Shown: positions 27,555 to 35,088 of the stretch, piece after piece
Layout: every line of letters starts with the position of its first letter
How positions within the stretch are numbered: the stretch's first letter is position 1
DNA from: an uncultured Prevotella sp.
Lineage (GTDB): Bacteria; Bacteroidota; Bacteroidia; Bacteroidales; Bacteroidaceae
Direction of reading: 5' to 3'
Assembly (NCBI GenBank): GCA_900540375.1
Contig: UQFS01000014.1
Coordinates: 19,245 to 83,244, forward strand
Length of the DNA stretch: 64,000 nucleotides
Translations under genes and position numbers: made by a program
Notes under the pieces: generated by a model
Told to the model about the DNA's origin: nothing
What the model saw: only the letters and a program-made list of their open reading frames with translations
The model's database searches: none

Positions 27555-28259
27555 ATGAAAACAAATTCCAATTCTTATACGATTGTCTATGCTGCCGTTC
27601 TTGTGGTGATCGTTGCCTTCTTGCTGGCCTTTGTCTTTCAGGCACTGCGCCCGGCACAGGAAGCTAATGTGGCACTTGACAAGCAGAAGCAGATACTCTA
27701 TTCTCTCAACATCCGTGGCTTGCAGGATCAGGCTGCTGCCGCTAAATATAAAGAGGTGGTCACTGCCGACGAGGTTATTGATGCCAACGGCAATGTTGTT
27801 GACAAAGGTTCAAAAGGTGGCACCACTGCCGGCTTTAAGCTCAACTCCGGTGATTTCAAGGCTGGTAAGTTGGCTGTGTATGTCTGCTCCGTCAATGGAC
27901 AGACCAAATATGTGATTCCTGTCTATGGCATGGGATTGTGGGGACCGATCAGTGGCTATATCGCTTTGAATGACGACAAGTCCACAATTTATGGTGCTTA
28001 CTTCAACCATGAGAGTGAGACAGCCGGACTGGGTGCCGAGATCAAGGACAACCAGAAGTGGCAAGAGCAGTTCCAGGGCAAGAGACTCTTCAAGGGTGCT
28101 GACCGCAATGCCATCGCCATCTCGGTGTTGAAGAAGCGTGACAGCAATGATCCCAACTCTGTGGATGCTGTCACTGGCGCAACGCTGACATCCAATGGTG
28201 TCACGGATATGCTTCACGATTGTCTGGGACAGTATATTAAATTTCTGAATGCTAAATAA
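27555..28259 (+). CDS. nqrC: Na+-NQR subunit C
   Basis: The subunit has one N-terminal helix (about 8-30) and an FMN-bearing periplasmic domain. The flavinylation motif is DAVTGATLTS, with T210 as the predicted attachment site. The GLGAEI segment before it is also typical. The 234 residues are a usual length. Attachment needs an ApbE transferase, which is not in this window. Confidence 0.97.
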   Translation: MKTNSNSYTIVYAAVLVVIVAFLLAFVFQALRPAQEANVALDKQKQILYSLNIRGLQDQAAAAKYKEVVTADEVIDANGNVVDKGSKGGTTAGFKLNSGDFKAGKLAVYVCSVNGQTKYVIPVYGMGLWGPISGYIALNDDKSTIYGAYFNHESETAGLGAEIKDNQKWQEQFQGKRLFKGADRNAIAISVLKKRDSNDPNSVDAVTGATLTSNGVTDMLHDCLGQYIKFLNAK

Positions 28260-28271
28260 TAAAGACGAATT

Positions 28272-28901
28272 ATGAGTTTATTCAGTAAGCAAAATAAAGA
28301 GGTGCTGGGTGGCCCGTTGAATATCAACAATCCTATCCTCGTTCAGATTCTCGGTATCTGCTCTGCGCTGGCCGTGACATCTCAGCTCAAGCCGGCCATT
28401 GTTATGGGATTGGCTGTGACAGTGATTACGGCTTTTTCTAATGTGATCATTGCACTCATCCGCAAGACCATCCCAATGCGTATCCGCATCATCGTGCAGT
28501 TGGTCGTCGTCGCTGCCTTGGTGACTATTGTCAGTCAGATTCTGAAGGCTGTGGCCTACGACGTGAGTGTTCAGCTCTCGGTGTATGTAGGATTGATCAT
28601 CACCAACTGTATCCTCATGGGTCGTCTGGAGGCTTTCGCCATGATGAACAAGCCTTGGCCGAGCTTCCTCGACGGTATCGGCAACGGTCTCGGCTATGCG
28701 ATGATTCTGGTCATCGTCGGTGCTTTCCGTGAGTTCTTCGGCCGCGGTTCACTCCTTGGCTTCAAGATCATTCCGCAGAGCTTCTACGACGCGGGGTATG
28801 TCAACAACGGTATGATGACCATGCCAGCTATGGCTCTTATTCTATTGGGATGTGTCATCTGGGTTCACCGCGCCTATTTCTATAAGGAGGACAAGAAGTA
28901 A
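28272..28901 (+). CDS. nqrD: Na+-NQR subunit D
   Basis: This 209-residue integral membrane subunit has six predicted helices and is homologous to NqrE and RnfE. GICSALAVTSQLKPAIVMGLAV and NCILMGRLEAFAM carry the conserved cysteines (about C30 and C116) that help bind the membrane [2Fe-2S] cluster between NqrD and NqrE. It lies 12 bases behind nqrC. Confidence 0.96.
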   Translation: MSLFSKQNKEVLGGPLNINNPILVQILGICSALAVTSQLKPAIVMGLAVTVITAFSNVIIALIRKTIPMRIRIIVQLVVVAALVTIVSQILKAVAYDVSVQLSVYVGLIITNCILMGRLEAFAMMNKPWPSFLDGIGNGLGYAMILVIVGAFREFFGRGSLLGFKIIPQSFYDAGYVNNGMMTMPAMALILLGCVIWVHRAYFYKEDKK

Positions 28902-28942
28902 GGTTTGTCGGTATTGATCATTATTAAAGCGATATTTCTATT

Positions 28943-29569
28943 ATGGAACATTTCTTTGGATTATTTTTCAGGTCGATCTTTGTCGACAACATGATATTCG
29001 CCTTCTTCCTCGGCATGTGCTCTTTCCTGGCTGTGTCGAAGAATGTGAAGACATCATTTGGATTGGGTATGGCCGTGACCTTCGTGTTATTGGTCACCGT
29101 GCCCGTTGACTATCTGCTTCAGGTGCATGTCTTGGGTCCGGACTGCCTCGTCAAGGGCGTTGACCTGAGCTATCTGAGTTTCATCTTGTTCATTGCTATT
29201 ATTGCCGGTATCACGCAGTTGGTGGAGATGGCTGTGGAGAAGTATAGCCCTTCACTCTATTCGGCATTAGGCATCTTCCTGCCTCTGATTGCCGTGAACT
29301 GCTGTATCATGGGTGCTTCGCTGTTCATGCAGCAGCGCATCAACATGGATCCGTCGAGCGCTCAGTACATTGGCTCCGTGTGGGACAGCATCGGTTACGC
29401 ACTCGGTAGCGGACTGGGGTGGACGTTGTCCATCGTGTCCATGGGTGCCATTCGCGAGAAGATGGAGTATAGCGATGTGCCAAAGCCATTGCAGGGTATG
29501 GGTATCACCTTCATCACTGTTGGCCTCATGGCCATGGCCATGATGTGCTTCTCGGGTATTAAATTTTAA
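28943..29569 (+). CDS. nqrE: Na+-NQR subunit E
   Basis: The 208-residue membrane partner of NqrD starts MEHFFGLFFRSIFVDNMIFA. Its conserved cysteine-containing segments are FFLGMCSFLAVSKNVKTS and AVNCCIMGASLF. It forms the inverted-symmetry pair with NqrD around the intramembrane iron-sulfur cluster on the sodium path. Confidence 0.96.
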   Translation: MEHFFGLFFRSIFVDNMIFAFFLGMCSFLAVSKNVKTSFGLGMAVTFVLLVTVPVDYLLQVHVLGPDCLVKGVDLSYLSFILFIAIIAGITQLVEMAVEKYSPSLYSALGIFLPLIAVNCCIMGASLFMQQRINMDPSSAQYIGSVWDSIGYALGSGLGWTLSIVSMGAIREKMEYSDVPKPLQGMGITFITVGLMAMAMMCFSGIKF

Positions 29570-29588
29570 GGAGAAGAAAACATAGATT

Positions 29589-30857
29589 ATGGGACAGTTT
29601 ATATCAGTAAGTATTGCAGTCTTCCTTGCTGCGATTCTCCTTTTGGTCATCATCCTGCTTATCGCGAAGAAATATCTCTCGCCCAGCGGTAACGTGACCA
29701 TCACAATCAATGGCGACAAGAAACTCACGGTGTCTCAGGGCGACAGCCTGATGTCTACGCTCAATGCCAATGGCATCTTCCTGCCCTCTGCCTGCGGTGG
29801 AAAGGCCAGTTGCGGACAGTGCAAGGTACAGGTGCTCAGCGGTGGCGGTGAGATCCTCGATTCAGAGCGCCCGCACTTCACGCGTAAGCAGATCAAGGAG
29901 CATTGGCGTCTGGGATGCCAGACGAAGGTCAAGGGCGATTTCGACATTAAGATTCCGGAGTCTATCCTTGGTGTGAAAGAGTGGGAGTGTACCGTCATCT
30001 CCAACGAAAACGTTTCAAGCTTCATCAAGGAGTTTAAGGTGGCGTTGCCGCCGGGTGAGCACATGGACTTCATCCCTGGCTCCTATGCTCAGATCAAGAT
30101 TCCGGCTTACGGCTGTATCGACTATGATAAGGACTTCGATAAGAGTATGATTGGCGATGACTATATCGGAGCTTGGAAAAAGTTCAATATCTTCTCGTTG
30201 AAAGCTCATAACCCAGAGCCTACCGTGAGAGCTTATTCCATGGCCAACTATCCTGCCGAGGGCGATATCATCACGCTGACCGTGCGTATCGCTTCCACGC
30301 CGTTCTTGCCAAGACCGCAGGTGGGCTTCCAGAATGTGCCGACAGGTATCGGCTCGTCTTACATCTTCAGTCTCAAGCCTGGTGACAAGGTGATGATGAG
30401 TGGTCCTTATGGTGACTTCCATCCTCGCTTTGACACTGGCAAGGAGATGATTTGGATTGGCGGCGGTGCCGGTATGGCTCCTCTGCGTTCTCAGATCATG
30501 CACATGACCAAGACGCTGCACTGCACCGACCGTGAGATGCATTTCTTCTATGGTGCCCGTTCGCTGACAGAGGCTTTCTTCTTGGAGGACTTCTGGGAAC
30601 TGGAGAAGGAATTCCCCAACTTCCACTTCCATCTCTCTCTCGACCGTCCTGATCCCAAGGCCGATGCAGCCGGTGTGAAGTATTATGCCGGCTTTGCGGT
30701 GAACTGCATCCGCGACACCTATCTCAAGAATCACGATGCGCCGGAAGACTGCGAGTACTACCTCTGCGGCCCTCCAATGCTGATCAAGACCGTGACCGAC
30801 TACCTTGATTCTCTCGGCGTGGAGCCTGAGAATATTATGTACGACAACTTCGGGTAA
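29589..30857 (+). CDS. nqrF: Na+-NQR subunit F, NADH dehydrogenase
   Basis: This is the electron-entry subunit. An N-terminal anchor helix (about 5-27) precedes a [2Fe-2S] ferredoxin domain with CGGKASCGQC and a fourth cysteine at LGCQTK. FAD binding is shown by RAYSMANYP, and NADH binding by GGGAGMAPLRSQ and YYLCGPPML. The 422 residues fit. It closes the operon and is followed by a hairpin terminator, then by the prophage. Confidence 0.97.
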   Translation: MGQFISVSIAVFLAAILLLVIILLIAKKYLSPSGNVTITINGDKKLTVSQGDSLMSTLNANGIFLPSACGGKASCGQCKVQVLSGGGEILDSERPHFTRKQIKEHWRLGCQTKVKGDFDIKIPESILGVKEWECTVISNENVSSFIKEFKVALPPGEHMDFIPGSYAQIKIPAYGCIDYDKDFDKSMIGDDYIGAWKKFNIFSLKAHNPEPTVRAYSMANYPAEGDIITLTVRIASTPFLPRPQVGFQNVPTGIGSSYIFSLKPGDKVMMSGPYGDFHPRFDTGKEMIWIGGGAGMAPLRSQIMHMTKTLHCTDREMHFFYGARSLTEAFFLEDFWELEKEFPNFHFHLSLDRPDPKADAAGVKYYAGFAVNCIRDTYLKNHDAPEDCEYYLCGPPMLIKTVTDYLDSLGVEPENIMYDNFG

Positions 30858-30895
30858 GCCAATGCAAACCCAAGGAAACTATATATAAACCGTAA

Positions 30896-30922
30896 GAAAG
30901 CCGCTGATTTTCAGCGGCTTTC
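30896..30922 (+). terminator. Hairpin at the end of the nqr operon
   Basis: GAAAGCCGCTGA and TCAGCGGCTTTC pair perfectly over 12 bp with a TTT loop, 38 bases after the nqrF stop. There is no T-run behind it. The prophage probably joins host DNA close to here, so the original downstream sequence may have been displaced. Confidence 0.7.
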
Positions 30923-30943
30923 GGCGTATATATAAACTTCGGT

Positions 30944-30980
30944 TGTTGTGGTTTGGATAGGGTTTATTATGGTTTATTAG
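30944..30980 (+). other. Possible integrase arm-type sites or attachment region
   Basis: Three GGTTT units spaced 10-11 bases apart lie just before the integrase gene, including ATTATGGTTT at 30966-30975. A second cluster with the same ATTATGGTTT is at 52588-52612. Short, helically phased direct repeats next to an integrase gene are typical of arm-binding sites. The attachment core cannot be named because the right prophage end is outside the window. Confidence 0.3.
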
Positions 30981-31039
30981 GGCTGATATTGTCACCCAAG
31001 TGTCACCGGAAAGTGTCACCTAAAACTAAGTTATGCGAT

Positions 31040-32179
31040 ATGACGAAAAAGAATTATGATTTCGAGCCTGTACATATCAGGTCAAAGAAGATTTCGGGCG
31101 GCAGGAGGTCGCTCTACCTTGACATCGTGAGTGATGGCGTGAGGTCAAGGGAGTTTTTGAAGCTTTACCTTTTGCCGGAGGACGGGAAGGGTGCCAAGAC
31201 TGCCAACAGTGCAGTGATGAGAATGGCGGAAGAGATGAAGGCCAAGCGCACACTGGAGGTGATGCGTGATGGTTTACAGATTGAGGATCATTCTAAGGGC
31301 AGCGTGGTACTCGTGGATTGGCTAAAGGAGCAGCAGGCGTACTACAAGGCGCATGACAACAAGAACTATTCCCGGACGATAGGTAATCTCATCGTGCATC
31401 TGGGTAAACATGCCAAGAAGGGGCTGAGGCTGAAAGATGTTACTCCGAAGTTCCTGAGGGGTTTCCTTGAATACCTCCGGGGCGACAACGTGAACAAGTA
31501 TGGCGGCAGACTGTGCCCTGAGACTATCTACACGTACTTCACGGTGTTCGCTATCCTGATGAACAAGGCGGTGAGGCTGGAGATGATACCAAGCAACCCG
31601 TTTCACAAGCTGTCGCAGGCGGAAAAGCCTCAGCGGCGGACGAAGAAACGGGAGTTCCTGACAATGGAGGAACTACAGAAGCTTGCAAAGGCGGAGTGCG
31701 ACGACTGGCGGGTGAAGAAGGCTTTCATGTTCTGCTGCTTCACCGGACTCCGTTACATCGACGTGTCGAGGTTGAAGTGGAAGCACATTCAGAAGCTTGG
31801 CGACGGAACGTACCAGATGGACATGATGCAGAAGAAGACGCAGGAGCCAGTGTATGTGCCGTTGTCGAAGAATGCCATCAGGTGGTTGCCGGAGAGGGGC
31901 GACAACGGCAGGGAGAACTACGTCTTCCAGTTCCAGGACCGCAGCATCATCTACAAGTATTTGCAGGATTGGGGCAAGCGTGCCGGGATAGAGAAGCACC
32001 TCATCTTCCACATGAGCCGCCACACGTGCGCCACGATGTTGCTGTACTATGGTGCGGACCTCTACACGGTGAGCAAGATACTTGGGCATACGTCGATAAA
32101 GAGTACGCAGATATACGCAAAGGTCGTTGACGGCATGAAAAGGAAGGCTGTTGACAATGTACCAGAGTTGGACGTATAG
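31040..32179 (+). CDS. int: Tyrosine recombinase (phage integrase)
   Basis: It integrates and excises the prophage. The start MTKKNYDFEPV at 31040 is preferred; an upstream in-frame ATG at 30953 would add 29 residues that do not look like an integrase and overlap the GGTTT repeats. The 379 residues hold an N-terminal arm-binding region, a SAM-like core-binding domain (about 90-190) and the catalytic domain with R238 (TGLRYIDV), H324 and R327 (HMSRH), H350 (LGHTSI) and the nucleophile Y359. The family is the Bacteroidota phage/conjugative-transposon type with a zinc-free N-terminus. Confidence 0.95.
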   Translation: MTKKNYDFEPVHIRSKKISGGRRSLYLDIVSDGVRSREFLKLYLLPEDGKGAKTANSAVMRMAEEMKAKRTLEVMRDGLQIEDHSKGSVVLVDWLKEQQAYYKAHDNKNYSRTIGNLIVHLGKHAKKGLRLKDVTPKFLRGFLEYLRGDNVNKYGGRLCPETIYTYFTVFAILMNKAVRLEMIPSNPFHKLSQAEKPQRRTKKREFLTMEELQKLAKAECDDWRVKKAFMFCCFTGLRYIDVSRLKWKHIQKLGDGTYQMDMMQKKTQEPVYVPLSKNAIRWLPERGDNGRENYVFQFQDRSIIYKYLQDWGKRAGIEKHLIFHMSRHTCATMLLYYGADLYTVSKILGHTSIKSTQIYAKVVDGMKRKAVDNVPELDV

Positions 32180-32187
32180 TTTTGCCC

Positions 32188-32285
32188 TCTCGCATGCGCG
32201 CACGCGCGTATCACCATCATCATCAACTAAGATTATTATTAATAATATTATCTATAAATATAAATAATAACACGCACGCGCGAGA
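32188..32285. other. GC/AT mosaic after the integrase gene
   Basis: An alternating purine-pyrimidine tract (GCATGCGCGCACGCGCGTA, about 32193-32211) and a second one (CACGCACGCGCGAGAG, about 32271-32286) flank about 50 bases of almost pure A/T with a palindromic ATTATTAATAAT. The GC tracts could adopt Z-DNA and the middle would melt easily. No gene is seen between 32180 and 32624 apart from the repeats listed separately. Confidence 0.5.
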
Positions 32286-32463
32286 GACGTTGGTGATGGT
32301 GGTGAAAAACAATTCAAAAACAATTCGAGCCGATTTGTTTTCATGTTTTTGCACGAAGTTGGAAGCAAATGCGCACGAATTGTTTTTGCTTTTTGTTCGA
32401 CTTTGTTTCAGTCTGTCTTTGTAACTTATTGATAATCAAGCAAAGTTAAAATCAATTCTGCAT

Positions 32464-32519
32464 GAATTGTTTTAGAATTGATTTTGGAATTGTTTTAGAA
32501 TTGATTTTGGAATTGTTTT
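32464..32519 (+). repeat. 23-bp tandem repeats carrying GAATTGTTTT
   Basis: GAATTGTTTT occurs at 32464, 32487 and 32510, each 23 bases apart and joined by AGAATTGATTTTG. Further exact copies in this neighbourhood are at 32377 and 33613 on the plus strand and at 32306, 32317 and 33576 on the minus strand, giving eight copies in about 1.3 kb. Confidence 0.85.
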
Positions 32520-32534
32520 AGCCTTAAAAAGGGC

Positions 32535-32568
32535 ATAAAAAAGAGGGCAGCCGCAATGGCTGTCCTCT
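32535..32568 (-). terminator. Terminator of the leftward 112-residue gene
   Basis: AGAGGGCAGCC (32542-32552) pairs with GGCTGTCCTCT (32558-32568) over 11 bp with one G-U. Read leftwards it is followed by TTTTTTATG, so it ends the minus-strand transcript that contains 32625-32963. Confidence 0.85.
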
Positions 32569-32624
32569 ATAAGTAGACGGAAGTAGATGAGTGGGCAGAT
32601 ACTTCCGTCCGGGGGAGGAAAGAG

Positions 32625-32963
32625 TTATTCTTCTTCGGGCTCTTGTGAGAGCTTTAAGAGTTTGTCTTCGATAGTTACCTTTGTGTCGGGCATGTTGACA
32701 TCGACGGAGGTGCTCTGCATCTTCGGCGTGTGGAACTCCATGAGCTTTACTTCGATTTGTGCCCGTTCGGCGGCCTTCATCATTGCGAGGTCCATGTCGA
32801 GCTGTGAGAGCATAGAGTGTTCGCCGGTCTCTTCGTCGACGACATCATGTGGTGTGATGTAGGCAAGGGAGTGGTCGCGAAGAATAGCCTTGATAGCTTT
32901 CTTCTGCGGCGTGTCCTTGTTTGGCGTGCCCTTTGTGCGTCCACCTGTTTTCTTACCTTTCAT
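32625..32963 (-). CDS. Phage protein with GGRTKGTPNK start
   Basis: The 112-residue basic-to-acidic protein opens KGKKTGGRTKGTPNKDTPQK, a motif shared by many small phage DNA-packaging or regulatory proteins (GRPKGSPNK type). The rest is helical and acidic (MLSQLDMDLAMMKAAERAQI). It is the only leftward gene near the left end and faces the virion genes across a shared promoter palindrome. A small-terminase role is possible but another candidate lies next to terL, so the function stays open. Confidence 0.6.
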   Translation of the reverse strand: MKGKKTGGRTKGTPNKDTPQKKAIKAILRDHSLAYITPHDVVDEETGEHSMLSQLDMDLAMMKAAERAQIEVKLMEFHTPKMQSTSVDVNMPDTKVTIEDKLLKLSQEPEEE

Positions 32964-33006
32964 CAGCGTATAAGTTATATCAGCGTATAAAGTTAAACTC
33001 GTTGTG

Positions 33007-33028
33007 CAAAGGTAAAGCTTTACCTTTG
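33007..33028. promoter_or_regulatory. Divergent promoters on a 22-bp palindrome
   Basis: CAAAGGTAAAG and CTTTACCTTTG form a perfect 22-bp palindrome. Each arm ends in a -7 box TACCTTTG, one firing left to the gene at 32963, the other right to the gene at 33054. Symmetry of this kind suits a dimeric regulator acting on both promoters at once. Confidence 0.7.
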
Positions 33029-33053
33029 AGCGATAAATTTAAGTTTATACAAT

Positions 33054-33533
33054 ATGGGAATAGTAGGCTCAGCAGTAGGCGCAGCTGGTGCCGTTTTCGG
33101 CGGTATCAGCGCAAGCAAGGCGATCAAGAAGATGAAGCGCAACATCGAGGCTCAGCGCAAAAAGAACCAAGACTGGTACGACCAGCGGTATAACGAGGAT
33201 GCCACACAGCGTGCTGACGCTCAGCGTGTGCTCAGTCAGACGCAGGACATGCTGAAACGTCAGACAGACGCTGCGGCGGGCAGTGCTGCCGTTGGCGGTG
33301 GCACAGACGAGAGCGTGGCGCAGGCAAAGGCTCAGGCTAACGAGACTTTGGGCAATGTGATGAGCAACATCAACGCTCAGGCAGACGCACGCAAGGACGA
33401 GATAGAGCAGACCTATCAGGCTAACGACAATGCCTTTGTGGAGCAGCTGAACAACTTGGAGCAAAAAAAGGCTGAGAATATCAGTCAGGCTGTTCAAGGC
33501 GTTACTAATGCAGCGAGCAAAATGCCGTGGTGA
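33054..33533 (+). CDS. Probable internal-virion (DNA ejection) protein
   Basis: The 159 residues start with a glycine/alanine-rich hydrophobic segment (GIVGSAVGAAGAVFGGISAS, about 2-21), then become long amphipathic helix rich in Q, A, D and K. This matches in style the small ejection proteins of podovirus-like phages (T7 gp14 or P22 gp7 class), which leave the capsid before the DNA and form a channel. No sequence-level identity is claimed. It is first of three rightward genes that end with the giant protein. Confidence 0.55.
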   Translation: MGIVGSAVGAAGAVFGGISASKAIKKMKRNIEAQRKKNQDWYDQRYNEDATQRADAQRVLSQTQDMLKRQTDAAAGSAAVGGGTDESVAQAKAQANETLGNVMSNINAQADARKDEIEQTYQANDNAFVEQLNNLEQKKAENISQAVQGVTNAASKMPW

Positions 33534-33543
33534 ATCAAAGCGG

Positions 33544-33583
33544 ATTGTTTTCGTATTCAATTCTGAAACAATACGAAAACAAT
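33544..33583. repeat. 14-bp inverted repeat between two virion genes
   Basis: ATTGTTTTCGTATT (33544-33557) pairs perfectly with AATACGAAAACAAT (33570-33583) around a 12-base loop. The right arm overlaps one GAATTGTTTT site on the minus strand. There is no T-run, so it is more likely an operator or RNA processing site than a terminator. Confidence 0.7.
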
Positions 33584-33626
33584 TCGCCATTCTTTGTTTT
33601 TGAATTGAATAAGAATTGTTTTTCAA

Positions 33627-35066
33627 ATGGCACAGAAAGACGTAACAATCAATGATATTTTGAACGGCGGAAAAGGCTCACCGGGCAATGGAGGCACGAC
33701 TGCCACCGGCACGACCAGGGGCACTGACACCACATCGTCGCAACCGCCCGCTACTGGAGGCGGAAGTACCGCCACCCCTCCTGTTGACGGCGCACAAGGT
33801 GTTGTTGACTTTGGCAATAGTGCGAGTGCGCAGCCAAAGAAGCCTGTAACGACCGCAGAGGCGACCGACCCGACACAAGCCGCCATCAACCTTGTGGAGC
33901 AGCAGCAGGCGCAGCAGGCACCTACGCCTGCCAGCACGGGTAATTTCACACCTAACGTGCAGACCACTACTCATTCCTCCACCGCCTCCACCACCGGTAA
34001 CACAACCACTTCCACCACCGGTAACACCACCACTACCCCCACCGGCAGTAATGGTGATGTTGGCAAGGATAAGGACGCAGCAGCGGTGGACACAGAGCCG
34101 CAGGACAGTAAGAAGAAGTCGGCGATGTCGTATGCTGACATGTTCGCGGCTATGGAGCCATACAAGGAGCCGACCAAGGAAGAGCTGGAGAAGGAGCGGA
34201 AGAAGGAGAAGCGTGAGCGTCTCTTCGCCGCCATCGGCGACGGCATATCGGCACTTAGCAACCTCTTCTTCACTACCCAGTATGCCCCGAATATGTACGA
34301 CCCCAATAAGGAGACGAACAGCGAGCGTGTTGAAAACTACTGGACGAACCTTAAAAAGGAGCGTGAGGCGAACAGGCAGCGTTATGTGGACGGATACATC
34401 AAAGCCAAGCAAGCCGACGACCTTCACGCCATACAGCAGCAGAATGCCGACGCAGCAGCCGAATGGAAGAAGGCGGACACTGAGCGCAAGAATGCCATTG
34501 CCAAGGCACAGGGCGAGGTGCTTGCAGCCCGTGCAGCCAAAGACCAGTCAGCCGCCGACCTTGCCGCTAAGAAATTGGAGTACCTCATAGCAGGTTGGCC
34601 GGAGGAGCAAGCCAAGAAGCAGGCTGAAATCGACCTGCTGAAAGCAAAGAAAAAGCAGGCTGACGCACAGACGAACAACGCGAATGCCTCAGCAGACGAG
34701 CACCGCAGACGTGGAACAGCGTCGTGGGTAGGCGGCAGTAGCGACAAGGGCGGCAACTCTGGCGGCAAGGGCGGCAAACCTTACGCTACGCTCAACGGTG
34801 TGCCCTACGCATCGAAAGCAGACTACGAGAGAGCGGTTGTCAGCTATGCTAAACAGTATGGCATTCCTTTGCAATATAAGAAGAAGGGCGGTGTTGGTGG
34901 AATGACTGAGACGACTACCAACAGAACTATTGCCAGCCTTGCCTCGGATGTAGAGGCTCTTTACAGGAAGACACACGCAAAGTCGAAGCCGAATGCACCA
35001 TCCAAGCCAGCCAAGAAAGGCGGTGGTGCCAAGGGCGGCAACTGGGCATCAGGGCTTAAATTATAA
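33627..35066 (+). CDS. Low-complexity virion-associated protein
   Basis: Of 479 residues, about 1-150 are T/G/S/P-rich and contain a short repeat (TTGNTTT). Residues about 165-390 are highly charged helix with one compact segment RERLFAAIGDGISALSNLFF at about 193-212. The end is glycine- and lysine-rich. It lies between the small ejection-like protein and the giant polyvalent gene (22 bases before it), so an internal-virion role is likely. No enzymatic motif is visible. Confidence 0.5.
   Translation: MAQKDVTINDILNGGKGSPGNGGTTATGTTRGTDTTSSQPPATGGGSTATPPVDGAQGVVDFGNSASAQPKKPVTTAEATDPTQAAINLVEQQQAQQAPTPASTGNFTPNVQTTTHSSTASTTGNTTTSTTGNTTTTPTGSNGDVGKDKDAAAVDTEPQDSKKKSAMSYADMFAAMEPYKEPTKEELEKERKKEKRERLFAAIGDGISALSNLFFTTQYAPNMYDPNKETNSERVENYWTNLKKEREANRQRYVDGYIKAKQADDLHAIQQQNADAAAEWKKADTERKNAIAKAQGEVLAARAAKDQSAADLAAKKLEYLIAGWPEEQAKKQAEIDLLKAKKKQADAQTNNANASADEHRRRGTASWVGGSSDKGGNSGGKGGKPYATLNGVPYASKADYERAVVSYAKQYGIPLQYKKKGGVGGMTETTTNRTIASLASDVEALYRKTHAKSKPNAPSKPAKKGGGAKGGNWASGLKL
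33987..34034 (+). repeat. Two 24-bp in-frame tandem repeats
   Basis: Two units of TCCACCACCGGTAACACAAC plus CACT type (the second has C for A once) encode STTGNTTT twice, with a further partial unit behind. Because the unit is a multiple of three, copy number can change without a frameshift. Confidence 0.8.
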
Positions 35067-35088
35067 CGATCATCAAAGACTATAAGAT

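Noticed and set aside
30953..31039. Upstream start for the integrase
   Set aside because: The extra 29 residues have no integrase resemblance and would overlap the putative arm-type repeats.
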